Shown here: piece after piece, positions 9,501-16,357 of the stretch
How positions within the stretch are numbered: position 1 is the first letter of the stretch
Layout: the number at the start of each line of letters is the position of its first letter
NCBI RefSeq assembly: GCF_042432825.1
Contig: NZ_JBHLWN010000110.1
Location: forward strand, 28,307-92,306
Reading direction: 5' to 3'
Length of the DNA stretch: 64,000 nucleotides
Source: Gordoniibacillus chartarius
GTDB lineage: Bacteria > Bacillota > Bacilli > Paenibacillales > NBRC-103111
Made by a program: the position numbers and the translations under genes
The notes under the pieces: model-generated
Told to the model about the DNA's origin: nothing
Seen by the model: the letters and a program-made list of their open reading frames with translations, nothing else
The model's database searches: none

Positions 9501-10042
9501 CCGCGGACGCTCATCTCGCCTTTGCGCTCGACCTGCTCCACACGCTCGTAGCCGAGCTCGGTCATGCGCTCGAGGAACGCGCTCAGCTGCAGCTCGTCCC
9601 CAACCTTCACATCAAGCTGACAATCCGCAAATATGTCCCGGTTCGGCAGCAGCCGCCGCAGCCCGGCGAAAGGAGTAATGACGATGCCGTCATAGCCCCG
9701 CGCCAGCTTCGTCAGCACATCGATGCGCGAAGCAAGCATCTCCGGGGAGGAGGCGGCCGCCTCGGCGGCGATAAGCTCCTGCGACGGATAGAGGAGGACG
9801 CGCTCTTCGGACAAGCATTCGACGAGATCCTCATGAATCTTTTGCGCGGCAAACATGTTATGCGTTACGATCAAGAACGGCCGCTTCAATTCATTCTCCA
9901 GCGCGGCAATCATCACTTGGCGCGACGAGCCGGTCAATCCGGATACGATCTGCTCGCGCATGCCGCTGCGTACGCCCTGGACTACGGATTGGAAGTCACT
10001 ATCCGCCGAGAATGCTTCTAGCAAAGCTTGTAAAGCCTGCAA
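6515..10042 (-). CDS. mfd: Transcription-repair coupling factor Mfd
   Basis: 1175 aa from a TTG start at 10042. I prefer this start because GAGAGGAG lies 10 nt upstream and the product then opens with QALQALLEAF as in relatives; the frame stays open to 10096 but would include the CRISPR-like repeat. Domain order is complete: UvrB-like N-terminal part, CarD-like RNA polymerase interaction domain (VGDYVVHVNHGIGKYVG), RecG-type translocase with Walker A CGDVGYGKTE and the DEEQ box (IVDEEQRFG), and the C-terminal regulatory domain. Mfd removes stalled RNA polymerase and recruits UvrA. The leader carries an isolated type I-C-like CRISPR repeat 20 nt before the start codon. fin lies upstream in the same direction. 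Confidence 0.97.
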   Translation of the reverse strand: MQALQALLEAFSADSDFQSVVQGVRSGMREQIVSGLTGSSRQVMIAALENELKRPFLIVTHNMFAAQKIHEDLVECLSEERVLLYPSQELIAAEAAASSPEMLASRIDVLTKLARGYDGIVITPFAGLRRLLPNRDIFADCQLDVKVGDELQLSAFLERMTELGYERVEQVERKGEMSVRGGIIDFFPLTSPLAVRIELFDIEVDSIRTFDISDQRSVDKLNVVHIPPCREILTDVKRFQLAAQHAYELLEAQLAKMTDRTAKEKLLEGIGHDIERLREGQHFPGIFKYMSLLYPERQTLLDYVSKDTLLLIDEPARLLETAKQLERDDAEWMTHALTEGHAMPSLVLSKTYETLLHRRPYPTLFLSLFLRQVPGAQPQNIVNFVSRAMQSFHGQMNVLKSEMERWKKSGVKVMVLSGGEERVDRVKRVLADYSIEEPLILNGSLQSGFELPSVHLVVITEGEMFTQKQRKARKVDKKIENAERIKNYQELKVGDYVVHVNHGIGKYVGIGTLEVGGIHKDYLHIVYAGGDKLSVPIEQIDLIQKYVGSEDKEPKIYKLGGADWNRAKSKARSAVKDIADDLIKLYAQRQSTPGYAFSRDSSYQQEFEAMFPYDETNDQLRAIEEIKKDMEKPRPMDRLLCGDVGYGKTEVAIRAAFKAAIDGKQVAVLVPTTILAQQHYETFRERFSGYPFNIQVLSRFRSKKEQNETIKGVRAGTVDVVIGTHRLLSQDMIFKDLGLLIVDEEQRFGVTHKEKLKRLKANVDVLTLTATPIPRTLHMSMLGVRDLSVIETPPENRFPVQTYVVEYSTALVREAIERELAREGQVYYLYNRVQGINQMAEQISMLVPDARVAVAHGQMTEQELEKTILDFLDGEFDVLVSTSIIETGVDIPNVNTLIVHDADKMGLSQLYQLRGRVGRSNRIAYAYFTYQRDKVLTEVAEKRLQAIKEFTELGSGFKIAMRDLSIRGAGNLLGAEQHGFIASVGFDLYSQMLAEEIAQRKKEMGEETVQEQDWNTQLDIQLDAYLPSDYIYDSMQKIEIYKKVANIRSLEEAEDLADELLDRFGEPPQAVQNLLAVARLKAFGAEYRIEQISQKGDDFQIKISADQNARLDGQKLHAMSSQWDGRVKLLSGPQIVINIRCKGFTPEQSIAFVEKFLVQYKGALKPKGELQDVAK

Positions 10043-10062
10043 GTCTGGTGCACTCCTCTCAC

Positions 10063-10094
10063 GTTTCAATCCACGCCCGCATGAAGCGGGCGAC
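10063..10094 (-). repeat. Solitary type I-C-like CRISPR repeat in the mfd leader
   Basis: The minus strand reads, 5' to 3': GTC, a 6-bp stem GCCCGC / GCGGGC around the loop TTCAT, then the 3' handle GTGGATTGAAAC; total 32 bp. Length, 5' GTCGC, loop and handle are those of type I-C repeats; as I recall, the B. halodurans repeat has the same loop and handle (last base T) with a different but still paired stem. No second copy, spacer or cas gene is seen nearby. It is in the mfd sense and ends 8 nt before the mfd Shine-Dalgarno sequence. Confidence 0.7.
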
Positions 10095-10133
10095 ACCGGA
10101 TTTGCTTCTCACAAAAAGAAGCCTCGAAGCGTA

Positions 10134-10152
10134 TTCGGCGAATGTCGCCGAA
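10134..10152 (-). other. Perfect hairpin between fin and mfd
   Basis: TTCGGCGA and TCGCCGAA form an 8-bp stem with a 3-nt loop. On the minus strand a T5 run follows only after about 16 nt, so it is a doubtful terminator for fin. A second small inverted repeat, GCTTCT/AGAAGC, lies at 10103-10121. Confidence 0.4.
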
Positions 10153-10185
10153 CCTGCTCCAGGCTGGTTCCTACGATTAGCCTCG

Positions 10186-10416
10186 TTATTGCAGGGGACT
10201 GCCAAGCAGAGACAGCTCCGGGTTGTTCTCCAGCGCTTCTCTGCAATAGTCGCAGACCACCTTAACGGTGACGTCTCCGTCTACGTTATAGGCTATTATA
10301 TCTCTCCGCTCTTCGGGGGTCAAGAAATGGAACCCCAGCTGCATCTCACTGACATCCGCCTGGTTAATCTCGCCTTGGAATGTCAGACAATGCCTGCAAA
10401 TGTATTTCACTGACAT
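10186..10416 (-). CDS. fin: Anti-sigma-F factor Fin (YabK)
   Basis: 76 aa. Two CxxC pairs (YICRHC near the N-terminus and CDYC about 50 residues later) predict a zinc-ribbon fold. Position between mfd and pth, length and sequence match Fin, which in B. subtilis antagonises sigma-F and helps the switch to sigma-G in the forespore. GGGAGG lies 9 nt before the ATG. I found no convincing sigma-F promoter in the GC-rich gap upstream. Confidence 0.9.
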   Translation of the reverse strand: MSVKYICRHCLTFQGEINQADVSEMQLGFHFLTPEERRDIIAYNVDGDVTVKVVCDYCREALENNPELSLLGSPLQ

Positions 10417-10544
10417 CAGTGTATGCCTCCCAGAAGGTTTGTATTACCTTCCAGTATGCCCAGTTCGGCGAGGATTAGGCATGGTCGGCGGATTTGTTTG
10501 GCGAGCTTCGGGCGGGGGGCGGTGCCTGCTCTGCGCGATAGACC

Positions 10545-10632
10545 GAGGACGCCCCTGTCCGGGCCGTCTTCGCCCTCCGTCGCGGCGCGGCAGCGCCATG
10601 ACGGCCCTGTTCGGGCCGTCCTCACCCGCCCG
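10545..10632. repeat. Duplicated GC-rich hairpin motif upstream of fin
   Basis: Two imperfect copies about 50 bp apart (near 10549-10575 and 10598-10625) share CCTGTYCGGGCCGTC. The second forms CGGCCC-TGTTC-GGGCCG. They sit in the 258-bp gap between the pth stop and fin start and have no T-run, so they are not ordinary terminators. Confidence 0.5.
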
Positions 10633-10674
10633 CGCGGCGAGGCGCATTACGGACCTTTCCCCGTCACAGCCGGC

Positions 10675-11238
10675 CTACCCGTTAAACTTCGCCATCGTTT
10701 TCTCAAACGGATTCGACAGCGAGAACTCCATGGCGTCGACAACGTTGTCCAGCAGCGCATCCATCCGGCTGAACTCCTCCTTCGTAAACGCCGCAAGCAC
10801 GTAGTTCGCGATATCGAAGCCAGGCACGGTCGGTCTTGAAATGCCGATGCGGATCCGGTTAAACGTCTGCGTTCCCGTATGCTGAATGATCGACTTGATG
10901 CCGTTGTGGCCTCCGGCGCTCCCCTGATAGCGTAGACGGATCGAGCCAAAGGCCGTATCGAGGTCGTCGTAGAGGATGACGACGTCTTCCAGCGGAATTT
11001 TGTAAAAATCCATGCAAGCCCGCAAAGACTCCCCCGACAAATTCATATACGTCTGCGGCTTCAGCAGGTAAACCTTCTCCCCGCCGACATTGCCCTCGGC
11101 CAGCAGCCCCTTGCACTTATTCTGGAACTTGTTCAGGCCGTGCTTGTCGGCGAACCGGTCCACAGCCATGAAGCCGATATTATGGCGCGTCTTAGCGTAT
11201 TGAGACCCCGGGTTGCCGAGTCCGACGAAACACTTCAC
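10675..11238 (-). CDS. pth: Peptidyl-tRNA hydrolase
   Basis: 187 aa, normal length. The N-terminal FVGLGNPGSQYAKTRHNIGF carries the catalytic His (residue 19) and substrate-binding Asn; the YMNLSG and DDLD motifs and the GSAGGHNGIKSI segment are also present. It releases peptides from peptidyl-tRNA dropped by the ribosome. B. subtilis spoVC is the same gene. It lies between rplY and fin as in that species. Confidence 0.97.
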   Translation of the reverse strand: MKCFVGLGNPGSQYAKTRHNIGFMAVDRFADKHGLNKFQNKCKGLLAEGNVGGEKVYLLKPQTYMNLSGESLRACMDFYKIPLEDVVILYDDLDTAFGSIRLRYQGSAGGHNGIKSIIQHTGTQTFNRIRIGISRPTVPGFDIANYVLAAFTKEEFSRMDALLDNVVDAMEFSLSNPFEKTMAKFNG

Positions 11239-11302
11239 TCCCGCCCGCCTCCGATCTGTATACTATAATTTACTGAAAATTTATCTTCTGTCACTTTGAC
11301 TA

Positions 11303-11330
11303 TTGACATTTGCCAGTTATTGGCTATATT
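11303..11330 (+). promoter_or_regulatory. Sigma-A promoter for the 67-aa plus-strand ORF
   Basis: TTGACA (11303-11308), 16-bp spacer, TATATT (11325-11330), on the plus strand and pointing at the small ORF starting 44 bp downstream. Confidence 0.65.
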
Positions 11331-11373
11331 TTGATAAAGTAAGAAAACGCTTTCCGGAGCAGGTGATCGCTGT

Positions 11374-11577
11374 ATGACGTATGGCAACGGAGAACTGCTG
11401 CATGAAGATCGGCATTTTTACGATCACGTCGAGTACCAGGTTCCTGTCCAAGTGTACTGCCAGGGCATTCACCGCGACATTGGCTACGTAGAATATTACT
11501 CCGAATTTTTCATCAAAGTCAACAACACCTACTACAATCGCAAAATGTTCACGTTCGTCTCGCGTCCCGGCTACTAA
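11374..11577 (+). CDS. Small protein of unknown function
   Basis: 67 aa, on the opposite strand to its neighbours. Rich in Tyr, His, Phe and Val (HFYDHVEYQVPVQVYCQ) with no signal peptide or membrane segment; probably a small beta-rich soluble protein. An AGGTGAT-like ribosome binding site precedes the ATG and a good sigma-A promoter lies at 11303-11330. I do not recognise a family. Its own promoter, ribosome binding site and amino-acid composition argue for a real gene. Confidence 0.6.
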   Translation: MTYGNGELLHEDRHFYDHVEYQVPVQVYCQGIHRDIGYVEYYSEFFIKVNNTYYNRKMFTFVSRPGY

Positions 11578-11637
11578 CGCCAATCTTCCCGGCCGTAGGG
11601 CCGGAGCCTCCAAGCCCCTAACGCACAGCAACGCAAA

Positions 11638-11672
11638 CAGGCTGCCCCGCGAAGAAGCAGCCCATGCCCATG
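11638..11672 (-). terminator. Possible weak terminator of rplY
   Basis: On the minus strand GGCTGC and GCAGCC pair around an 11-nt loop, followed by TGTTTGCGTT. The T-run is poor. Confidence 0.4.
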
Positions 11673-11700
11673 CTTATGCCACGACCAACCACTGTACCGA

Positions 11701-12345
11701 TTACACCGTCTCGCCGACCTTATCCGCTTCCGTAGGCGCCCCGGCAACCGGTTCGCCAGCCGACTCCTTGTCGACAATCTCTTCGTCCGTCCCCGCCTTC
11801 TGAGGCGCCAGCACCGTCACAACCGGCTGATCCGGCTCGGCCTTAAGCTCAAGGCCGGCAGGCAGCTGAATCGAGCTGACCAGGAACGATTCGCCCAGCT
11901 GCAGCTCGCTGACGTCGATTTGAAGCGTCGCCGGAAGATCTCGCGGCAAGCAGCGCACCTCCAGCTCATGCAGAATCGTCTGCAGCATGCCGCCCTCCTT
12001 CACGCCCGCCGCTTCTCCGACGAATTCGAGCGGCACGGTCGCCCGCACCGGCTCATCCATATTGATTTGATGAAAATCGACATGCAGCAGCTCGCGCGTC
12101 ACTTTGTCCCGTTGAACATCGCTCAACATGACCGGCTGCGTACCGCTTCCCGGCACGTCCAGCTCCACAATCGCGTGGCGGTTCGAGCGAAGCAGCTGAT
12201 TCAGATCCTTCTGATCGATCAGCAGCGACGTCGATCCGACCTTCTTGCCATATACAACCGCAGGGATCTTGCCCTCGCGGCGCAAAAACTTAACCTCAGC
12301 CTTCGTCAATCCGTCCCGGGCTTCCGCCTTCAGCGAAATCGTCAT
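11701..12345 (-). CDS. rplY: 50S ribosomal protein L25 / general stress protein Ctc
   Basis: 214 aa of the long L25 (CTC/TL5) type: N-terminal 5S rRNA-binding domain (residues 1-90, with GKIPAVVYGK), a C-terminal beta domain (95-180) and an acidic tail. GGGAGG lies upstream of the ATG. In B. subtilis ctc is sigma-B controlled and follows prs; here it follows glmU directly, so prs is missing from this position. A short inverted repeat AGTATA-CC-TATACT (12375-12388) lies in the 69-bp gap to glmU and might be part of a promoter or operator. Confidence 0.93.
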   Translation of the reverse strand: MTISLKAEARDGLTKAEVKFLRREGKIPAVVYGKKVGSTSLLIDQKDLNQLLRSNRHAIVELDVPGSGTQPVMLSDVQRDKVTRELLHVDFHQINMDEPVRATVPLEFVGEAAGVKEGGMLQTILHELEVRCLPRDLPATLQIDVSELQLGESFLVSSIQLPAGLELKAEPDQPVVTVLAPQKAGTDEEIVDKESAGEPVAGAPTEADKVGETV

Positions 12346-12414
12346 AATTGAAAAAAGCCTCCCTTGTTTGGATGAGTATACCTATACTCTGTCCAAAATC
12401 GGGAAGCTTCACTC

Positions 12415-13824
12415 TTATTTTTTGGAATTTGCTTCTTTCTTCGCCTTGAACCGCGCCTTCAGCTTATCCGCATATCCCGGTTTGTTCGTTTGGCGCTCGC
12501 GCGCGATCGCGAGATCGCCTTCCGGCACATCGTTCGTGATGGTCGAGCCTGCTACGACGTAAGCCCCCTTGCCGATCTTCACCGGTGCGATCAGGTTCAC
12601 ATTGCTGCCGATGAACGCGTCGTCCTCGACTTCCGTGATCTGCTTATTGAAGCCGTCATAGTTAACGGTAATGGCGCCGCAGCCGAAGTTCACGTTGCTG
12701 CCGATTACCGCATCGCCGACATATGCGAGGTGCGACACCTTCGAGCCTTTGCCGAGCGTAGCGTTCTTCACCTCGACGAAGTCGCCGATCTTGACGTCCT
12801 CGCCGAGCTTGGCGCCCGGACGCAGGTAAGCGAACGGACCGACGGAGCTTTCCGCGCCGACAACCGCTTCCTGAAGGACGGAATGCTTGATCGTTACGCC
12901 ATCGGCTACCGTACTGTCGGTAATGTCCGCGCCCGGTCCGATCGTGCATTCCGCGCCGATCGCCGTGCGTCCCCGCAGGACGGAGCCCGGATATACAACC
13001 GTATCGGCACCGATCGTCACACCAGCCTCAATGTACGTAGCGGCCGGATCGATAATCGTTACGCCGTTCACCATATGCGCGCGGTTGATCCGCGCCCGCA
13101 TCAGCCGTTCCGCTTCGGACAGCGCCACACGGTCGTTCACGCCGAACGACTCATCCGCATCCTTCGTCACATAGGCTTCAACGATATCGCCCTGGTCGCG
13201 CAGAATGCCGATGACATCCGTCAAATAATACTCGTTCTGTGCGTTGTTATTCGTCACTTGAGCAAGCGCCGCAAACAGCTTCTTATTGTCGAAGCAGTAC
13301 GTCCCTGCATTGATTTCCTTAATGGCCGCTTCCTCCGGCGTGCAATCCTTCTGCTCTACGATCCGGACCACGCGTCCGTCTTCACCGCGCACGATGCGTC
13401 CGAGGCCGGTCGGATCTTCGAATATTGCCGTCAGCATCGTTACCGCCGCACCGCCGCGCTCATGCGCTTCCACCATCGCCTGCAGCGTCTCCGGACGGAT
13501 GAGCGGCGTATCGCCGTAAACGACGACCGTCGTTCCTTCCAGATCGGCAAGCAGCTCCTTCGCCTGCAGCACCGCATGCCCCGTTCCGAGCTGCTGAGCC
13601 TGAAGCGCGTAGCCCACTTTATCGCCAAAATATGCCTGTACCGCCTCCGCACCATGCCCGACGACGACGACAGTCTGCGCCGGATCGAGCGCCGCCAGCG
13701 CGTCGACGACATGACCGACCATCGGCTTGCCGCACACCGGGTGCAGCACCTTGTACAGCTTCGATTTCATCCGCTTCCCCTGGCCTGCCGCCAATACTAC
13801 CCCGTAAACCGCCAAAGCCGTCAC
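12415..13824 (-). CDS. glmU: Bifunctional GlmU: glucosamine-1-P acetyltransferase / GlcNAc-1-P uridylyltransferase
   Basis: 469 aa. The N-terminal pyrophosphorylase domain has the nucleotide-binding loop LAAGQGKRMKSKLYK and QQLGTGHAV; the C-terminal half is a left-handed beta helix of hexapeptide repeats ending in the acetyl-CoA site. It makes UDP-GlcNAc for peptidoglycan and teichoic acids. The frame starts at a GTG (13824), but a TTG at 13815 is better placed, 8 nt after GGAG, and gives a product starting near AVYGVVLAAG; either is possible. It lies downstream of spoVG as in B. subtilis. Confidence 0.96.
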   Translation of the reverse strand: MTALAVYGVVLAAGQGKRMKSKLYKVLHPVCGKPMVGHVVDALAALDPAQTVVVVGHGAEAVQAYFGDKVGYALQAQQLGTGHAVLQAKELLADLEGTTVVVYGDTPLIRPETLQAMVEAHERGGAAVTMLTAIFEDPTGLGRIVRGEDGRVVRIVEQKDCTPEEAAIKEINAGTYCFDNKKLFAALAQVTNNNAQNEYYLTDVIGILRDQGDIVEAYVTKDADESFGVNDRVALSEAERLMRARINRAHMVNGVTIIDPAATYIEAGVTIGADTVVYPGSVLRGRTAIGAECTIGPGADITDSTVADGVTIKHSVLQEAVVGAESSVGPFAYLRPGAKLGEDVKIGDFVEVKNATLGKGSKVSHLAYVGDAVIGSNVNFGCGAITVNYDGFNKQITEVEDDAFIGSNVNLIAPVKIGKGAYVVAGSTITNDVPEGDLAIARERQTNKPGYADKLKARFKAKKEANSKK

Positions 13825-13884
13825 TCCTATCCTTCACGATGCTATATCGTATGATTTCCTTCATCGAATATAGCTTATCTTCAG

Positions 13885-13914
13885 CCAAAAGAAAAGAGAG
13901 CCCGCAGGCTCTCT
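13885..13914 (-). terminator. Terminator of spoVG
   Basis: On the minus strand AGAGAGCC and GGCTCTCT form an 8-bp stem with a 4-nt loop, followed by TTTCTTTT. Confidence 0.85.
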
Positions 13915-13938
13915 AGTGCAAGTGAGTCAAATGCCCAC

Positions 13939-14223
13939 TTAAGCTCCTTCTTCAATAACTTCCTCCTCAGCTGCGGCCCGATCGTACTCGGCCAGAACAG
14001 CTGCCTGAATCTTCTCCCGAGTTGTGGAGGAAATCGGGTGTGCGATGTCGCGGAATTCCCCGTCTGGGGTCCGCTTGCTCGGCATCGCAACGAACATGCC
14101 ATTGTTGCCGTCAATGACACGAATGTCATGTACGACGAACTCGTTGTCGATAGTGATGGAGGCGATAGCCTTCATTCGACCTTCCGAGTTCACCCGGCGG
14201 AGTCTAACATCGGTAATTTGCAC
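13939..14223 (-). CDS. spoVG: Regulatory protein SpoVG
   Basis: 94 aa, the normal size. Conserved core visible: ITDVRLRRV, then IDNEFVVHDIRVIDG and FVAMPSKRTPDGEFRDIAHP. SpoVG is a small nucleic-acid-binding regulator of sporulation, cell envelope and virulence functions in Firmicutes. The start is GTG with AGGTGGTG 7 nt upstream. A well-conserved sigma-H promoter (14266-14294) lies about 40 bp before the start, and a strong terminator follows. Confidence 0.96.
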   Translation of the reverse strand: MQITDVRLRRVNSEGRMKAIASITIDNEFVVHDIRVIDGNNGMFVAMPSKRTPDGEFRDIAHPISSTTREKIQAAVLAEYDRAAAEEEVIEEGA

Positions 14224-14265
14224 TTGAGTTCACCACCTTTTGTCGTAACGTTTGCTTGGATGTAA

Positions 14266-14294
14266 CAATTCCACATTTTAGTGCAAATTCCTTC
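14266..14294 (-). promoter_or_regulatory. Sigma-H promoter of spoVG
   Basis: On the minus strand GAAGGAATTT (-35, 14285-14294) and GGAATTG (-10, 14266-14272) match the sigma-H consensus (RWAGGAxxT ... GAAT) with the usual spacing. B. subtilis spoVG is a classic sigma-H gene. Confidence 0.75.
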
Positions 14295-14355
14295 TGCGTT
14301 ATTTGAATATTTAGCGTTTTTTTAAAAATGCCGCCTGTATACGACACCGTTCGAC

Positions 14356-14733
14356 TTATACCGTGGCCACCAATTCGATTTCGACAAGAACATCCCGCGG
14401 CAATCGCGCGACCTCTACCGTCGAACGAGCGGGTTTATGGTCGCCAAAGTACGAAGCGTATATTTCATTCAGCTCGGCGAACTGCCCCATGTCCTTCAGG
14501 AACACGGTTGCCTTGACGACTTGCTGCAAGGAGGAGCCCGCTTCGGCCAACACCGCCTGCAAATTCCGGAATACTTGATGCGCCTGCTCCTTGATGCCGC
14601 CCTCGACGAGCTGACCGCTTGCATCCAGCGGGATTTGACCCGACGTGAACACCAGATTTCCCGCCTTGATCGCTTGCGAATAAGGGCCGATCGCCGCCGG
14701 CGCACCTGTTGTTGCAATGATTTCCAAACTCAT
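14356..14733 (-). CDS. ridA: RidA/YabJ family reactive intermediate deaminase
   Basis: 125 aa from the ATG at 14733 (AGAGGG upstream); the frame extends to 14802 but overlaps purR. Family motifs are intact: GPYSQAI near the N-terminus, FTSGQIPLD, and the C-terminal ARSTVEVARLPRD with the substrate-binding Arg, then VEIELVA. RidA hydrolyses reactive enamine/imine intermediates from PLP enzymes. The start lies 4 bp after the purR stop codon, so the two genes form the conserved purR-yabJ unit. Confidence 0.95.
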   Translation of the reverse strand: MSLEIIATTGAPAAIGPYSQAIKAGNLVFTSGQIPLDASGQLVEGGIKEQAHQVFRNLQAVLAEAGSSLQQVVKATVFLKDMGQFAELNEIYASYFGDHKPARSTVEVARLPRDVLVEIELVATV

Positions 14734-14737
14734 CGTG

Positions 14738-15568
14738 TTATCCCTCTTTCTCGTCAAAATAATTACCGGGGAATACCCCGACCTGCTTCGTCTTCGGGTC
14801 AACGGCCGTCATCCGCGCCAGCGACACATAATTGTCGACAAGACGCTCCTCCGCTTCCGTCGATTCCACGAACACGCCGATCCCTTTCACCGTCGCGTTA
14901 AATTCCTGCAGCAGATCGATCATGCCGCGCACGGTGCCGCCGACCCTCATGAAGTCGTCAATAATCAGCACCCTCGACTCTTCCTTTAGCGCACGCTTTG
15001 CGAGCGACATCGTCTGGATTCGCTTATTGGAGCCGGATACATAGTTGATGCTGACTGCCGAGCCTTCCGTTACCTTGGCATCGCGGCGTACGAGCACGAC
15101 CGGCAAATTCATGAACGATGCCGTCGCGTAAGCGAGCGGAATGCCCTTCGTCTCTACGGTCATAACCACATCGACATCCTCGTCGGCGAACGCCGTCGCG
15201 AACGTCTTGCCGAGATCCTGAATAATCGACGGCTGGCCTAGCAGATCCGTCATATAGAGGAAGCCGCCCGGCAGAACGCGCTCCGTCTGCTGCAGCTGGG
15301 CGCACAACCCTTCGACAAGGCGCAGCGATGCCGCCTTGGTCATTTTCGGGGTAAAGCGGACCCCTCCCGCAGCACCCGCCAGCGTTTGGAGCTCGCCGAG
15401 CCCCTCATCTTCAAAAACTTCCTTAATAATAGCCAAATCCTCGCTGATCGAAGACTTGGCAGAGTTGTATTGGTCTGCGAACGTAGTCAGCGGGATGAGG
15501 ACATGGGGGCGAAATAACAAATATTGCGTCATTTCTACCAGCCTGGCGCTGCGTTTTAACTTTTTCAT
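14738..15568 (-). CDS. purR: Purine operon repressor PurR
   Basis: 276 aa from the ATG at 15568 (GGGGTGA upstream; a GTG nine bases earlier is the alternative). Residues 1-75 form the winged-helix domain (SARLVEMTQYLL); the rest is a phosphoribosyltransferase-like domain with the 13-residue PRPP motif VLIIDDFMRVGGT. In B. subtilis PurR represses purine genes and is released by PRPP. Adjacent ridA shares its transcript. Confidence 0.96.
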   Translation of the reverse strand: MKKLKRSARLVEMTQYLLFRPHVLIPLTTFADQYNSAKSSISEDLAIIKEVFEDEGLGELQTLAGAAGGVRFTPKMTKAASLRLVEGLCAQLQQTERVLPGGFLYMTDLLGQPSIIQDLGKTFATAFADEDVDVVMTVETKGIPLAYATASFMNLPVVLVRRDAKVTEGSAVSINYVSGSNKRIQTMSLAKRALKEESRVLIIDDFMRVGGTVRGMIDLLQEFNATVKGIGVFVESTEAEERLVDNYVSLARMTAVDPKTKQVGVFPGNYFDEKEG

Positions 15569-16287
15569 GAGGTTCACCCCGCATAATCCGAATATTATAC
15601 AGAAAATATACCATTTTTATACGCTTTTATTCAAGCAAGTCGATGCAAATTATATTGACATACACTTTACATCTAGTTTACATAGGATTAAGTCACAGGA
15701 AACTCCCGCTAATGCCGCTCCTGCAGCCTTGCTGTAAATAACATCCGAACCTTAAACCCCCAGCCAACATCTCGCCAAATAAAGGAGATTTGGAATTAGA
15801 TCCATTTTTAGGTGAAGTATTGCTGTTAGACTGCACATTCTCAGATGCACCCCGAGTCGATGCCGCGTTGAACCTGCTGTTCCGATGGGCCCTTCTCCGG
15901 ATTGAAAGCCTCTATATATACGTAATTTCGTTCAAAATGATAAAGATCCATGCACACTTCGTCGAACTTGTGTGAAAGTTCGATCAAAGAATCGGGGAGC
16001 CGTAACGTATACATCGGAATTGCAGCGAAAAGAGCGAACACCATAGAATGCACCATTATGTAACCGCTCGCGTCATTTTTCCCAAAATGCCCCCAGCCTG
16101 CACTGCCGTCCGCTCCATGGGATATTCCCATTATGCCAACAGATGCACATGATCCCAGAAACAATATGACTTGTCACTTCCCCGGCAGCAAGCGGAAACA
16201 GCCTTTGCCCCGCTTATACGCGTGCCTTTCCCGGCGAAACATAAGCCGCCCTATGAAGCCAAGCGATATAAGCCCTGATTATTTAAA
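15569..16287. other. Purr-ispE intergenic stretch, AT-richer than its flanks
   Basis: About 0.7 kb with no confident gene. A plus-strand TTGACA lies near 15654, but no well-spaced start follows: the TTG frame at 15790 has AAGGAG only 2 nt before it. One minus-strand frame (15841-16164) has somewhat protein-like composition and is listed separately. Confidence 0.5.
15841..16164 (-). CDS. Doubtful hypothetical ORF
   Basis: 107 codons from a TTG. The C-terminal half (DSLIELSHKFDEVCMDLYHF) looks protein-like, and a hydrophobic stretch MVHSMVFALFAAIPMY precedes it. The start signal is weak (GGGGAAGTGA about 12 nt upstream) and I recognise no family. It may be a small membrane protein or chance. 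Confidence 0.25.
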   Translation of the reverse strand: MFLGSCASVGIMGISHGADGSAGWGHFGKNDASGYIMVHSMVFALFAAIPMYTLRLPDSLIELSHKFDEVCMDLYHFERNYVYIEAFNPEKGPSEQQVQRGIDSGCI

Positions 16288-16328
16288 GCAAAAAGCCCCG
16301 TTCAGCTTCTCAGCCGACCGGAGCTCCC
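16283..16328 (-). terminator. Terminator of ispE
   Basis: On the minus strand AGCTCCGGTCGGCT pairs imperfectly with AGCTGAACGGGGCT, followed by TTTTTGC. Confidence 0.75.
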
Positions 16329-16357
16329 CCGCCCAAACTACACCATGAATTTAACCT

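Noticed and set aside
10134..10152. Hairpin as a certain terminator between fin and mfd
   Set aside because: The T-run is about 16 nt away from the stem, too far for a standard terminator.
12375..12388. AGTATA-N2-TATACT before rplY as a defined operator
   Set aside because: Short and AT-rich; could be part of a promoter by chance, with no family to assign.
15790..15975. Plus-strand 61-codon TTG frame after AAGGAG
   Set aside because: Only 2 nt separate the AAGGAG from the TTG and the sequence resembles no protein family.
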